Positions 6,313-7,260 of a stretch of 7,260 nt of DNA are shown piece by piece. Position numbers and translations under genes: made by a program. This DNA is from CAISIP01 sp037968655 (GTDB taxonomy: Bacteria > Pseudomonadota > Gammaproteobacteria > Burkholderiales > Burkholderiaceae_C), in assembly GCA_037968655.1 (NCBI GenBank), contig JBBKVW010000402.1, forward strand, positions 1 to 7,260, read 5' to 3'. Every line of letters starts with the position of its first letter. The first letter of the stretch is position 1. Under the pieces are notes generated by a model. The model saw only the letters and a program-made list of their open reading frames with translations. It did no database searches and had not been told where the DNA came from.

Positions 6313-6717
6313 CTATGTCAGGTCTTCGATCACCAGAAAGCGGTATTTCTCGGCAATCGAGAACGGCTGTTTGCGCACGATCTCCATGACCTGCTCGGTG
6401 TGCTCGGCCGAGCCTGCCTTGATCATCACGGCGCAATGCCCTTTGAGCGCCAGGTCACGGTACTGGCGTACCACGGCGCTTTCGAAACCGATCGAAGGCA
6501 TGCTGTCACCGTGGTGCGCTGCCGTCGGCACGACCTGCTCCAGCACCACCTCGCTGGTGAGCAGCAGCACGTCGTCGCCGCCCACCTGGATCGCCTGCAG
6601 ATCGCGTTCGATCGCTTGCGCGTGCTCGAGCGTGGGGACCATGACGAACATGAAACCGGTCGGATAGAACTCGCCGCGCAACGTGAGCATTCGTGATGCC
6701 AGGGTGAAGTCTTTCAT
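6313..6717 (-). CDS. Conserved-looking protein of unknown function, 134 residues
   Basis: I do not recognise a named family, although similar uncharacterised proteins seem familiar from Burkholderiales. The product is soluble, without signal peptide or membrane segments. It opens with MKDFTLASRMLTLRGEFYPTG. The hydrophobic strand GFMFVMVP (21-28) is followed by a helix (30-45), strand DVLLLTS (49-55), a polar loop (62-80), a helix AVVRQYRDLALKG (81-93), strand HCAVMIKA (94-101), helix SAEHTEQVMEIVRKQ (103-117) and a final strand KYRFLVIEDL (124-133). The repeated strand-helix pattern suggests a small alpha/beta fold made of two similar halves, as in ferredoxin-like domains; that is inference. 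The start is well supported: GGGAG (6726-6730 on the minus strand) lies 8 bases upstream, behind a good promoter. It lies 54 bases downstream of the smr gene and upstream of the MFS gene on the same strand. Confidence 0.82.
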   Translation of the reverse strand: MKDFTLASRMLTLRGEFYPTGFMFVMVPTLEHAQAIERDLQAIQVGGDDVLLLTSEVVLEQVVPTAAHHGDSMPSIGFESAVVRQYRDLALKGHCAVMIKAGSAEHTEQVMEIVRKQPFSIAEKYRFLVIEDLT

Positions 6718-6746
6718 GATGCAGGCTCCCGCTTGTGTGTGATTTG

Positions 6747-6775
6747 ATTACAGCAAGTCGATGGGCGCGGGTCAA
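6747..6775 (-). promoter_or_regulatory. Sigma-70-type promoter of the 134-residue protein gene
   Basis: On the minus strand, TTGACC (6770-6775) and TGTAAT (6747-6752) each match five of six consensus bases. They are separated by exactly 17 bases, and TGC just before the -10 adds an extended -10. The predicted start is near 6740, giving a leader of about 23 bases that includes the GGGAG ribosome site. The -35 box overlaps the stop codon of the smr gene (6772-6774), so the downstream gene can be expressed independently of smr. Confidence 0.65.
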
Positions 6776-7260
6776 GGCCCGGGTTGGAGCAGCACCACCA
6801 GCGCACCGCCGCCCCCTTCGGCCGGGCGCGCCTGAACAAAGGCCAGCACTTCGTTCTTCTGCGCCAGCCAGGAAAATACCTTGTTTTTCAGGACCGGCGC
6901 CTTGCCCGGGGATCCGTGGCCCTTGCCGTGCACCACGCGCACGCAGCGTATGCCCTGCTGGTACGCGCCACGCAGGAAAACGGACAGTTGTTCGCGCGCC
7001 GCGTCGCTGCGCAGCCCGTGCAGATCCAGTACGCGCTGGATCGCCCAATGACCCTGGCGCAGCTTGCGCGTCACGTCGGTTCCGATGCCAGGTCGCCGAA
7101 AGCTCAACTGGTCATCGGCGTCGAGCAGGGTGCTGACGTCAAAACTGTCGCTGATCGCCTCGGACAGGACTGCCTGCTGGTCGCGCAGGCGCTGGCGCGG
7201 AATCGGGTCGGGCCGGGCGGTATCCAGCGTGGCGCGGCCATGTGCGGGCAGCGCCTGGAC
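6772..7260 (-). CDS. Smr domain protein, N-terminus beyond the window
   Basis: The product carries a C-terminal Smr (MutS2-related) domain, a small nuclease or nucleic-acid-binding module; stand-alone members resemble E. coli SmrA and SmrB. SmrB cleaves mRNA at collided ribosomes, and I cannot tell whether this protein does the same. The frame is open to the window edge, so the gene is partial at its 5' end; 162 residues are visible. The Smr domain spans about residues 76-160 of the fragment: LDLHG (78-82), a helix SDAAREQLSVFLRGA, the strand RCVRVV, the loop HGKGHGSPG (111-119), then VFSWLAQKNEVLAFVQA and GGGGALVVLL (149-158). Upstream is a charged linker rich in Arg, Gln and Asp. An internal TTG at 7107 would give a shorter protein, but coding character continues upstream of it, so it is not the true start. 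Confidence 0.93.
   Translation of the reverse strand, partial: VQALPAHGRATLDTARPDPIPRQRLRDQQAVLSEAISDSFDVSTLLDADDQLSFRRPGIGTDVTRKLRQGHWAIQRVLDLHGLRSDAAREQLSVFLRGAYQQGIRCVRVVHGKGHGSPGKAPVLKNKVFSWLAQKNEVLAFVQARPAEGGGGALVVLLQPGP

Noticed and set aside
5858..6667. A 269-codon + strand frame crossing the MFS gene start, the intergenic region and the 134-residue gene
   Set aside because: It is antisense to two better-supported genes, has no ribosome site and no recognisable motif.

Overview
The window is GC-rich, densely coded chromosomal DNA. It most resembles a Betaproteobacterium of the order Burkholderiales, possibly Oxalobacteraceae or a relative. That placement rests on base composition, the protein families and gene order recalled from memory, with no database search. 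I see no mobile element, CRISPR array, tRNA or rRNA, and no sign of recent transfer.

Positions 1-1819 (+ strand) hold the end of a respiratory formate dehydrogenase locus. It contains the C-terminal part of the cytochrome b556 (gamma) subunit, a small exported protein of unknown function coupled to it, and fdhD, the sulfurtransferase that activates formate dehydrogenase. FdhD has one cysteine where E. coli FdhD has a CxxC pair. Its start codon sits just behind an extended -10 element, so its mRNA may be leaderless.

Positions 1904-4861 (+ strand) hold a large FtsX-type ABC permease of the YbbP kind, without an ATPase gene beside it, followed closely by a group II truncated haemoglobin. Two small stem-loops separate fdhD from the permease gene. 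A textbook-looking intrinsic terminator (8-bp stem, 3-nt loop, seven T) lies inside the last codons of the haemoglobin gene, upstream of its stop codon. This is the most unusual structure in the window.

Positions 4880-7260 (- strand) hold three genes facing the first block: an MFS transporter that converges on the haemoglobin gene with 18 bases between stop codons, a 134-residue protein of unrecognised family, and an Smr-domain protein cut by the window edge. The unrecognised gene has the best sigma-70-type promoter in the window, with its -35 box overlapping the smr stop codon.

No clearly new multi-gene system is visible. The points that deserve follow-up are the intragenic terminator, the single-cysteine FdhD with its possible leaderless start, the small exported protein in the formate dehydrogenase locus, and the unknown 134-residue gene.
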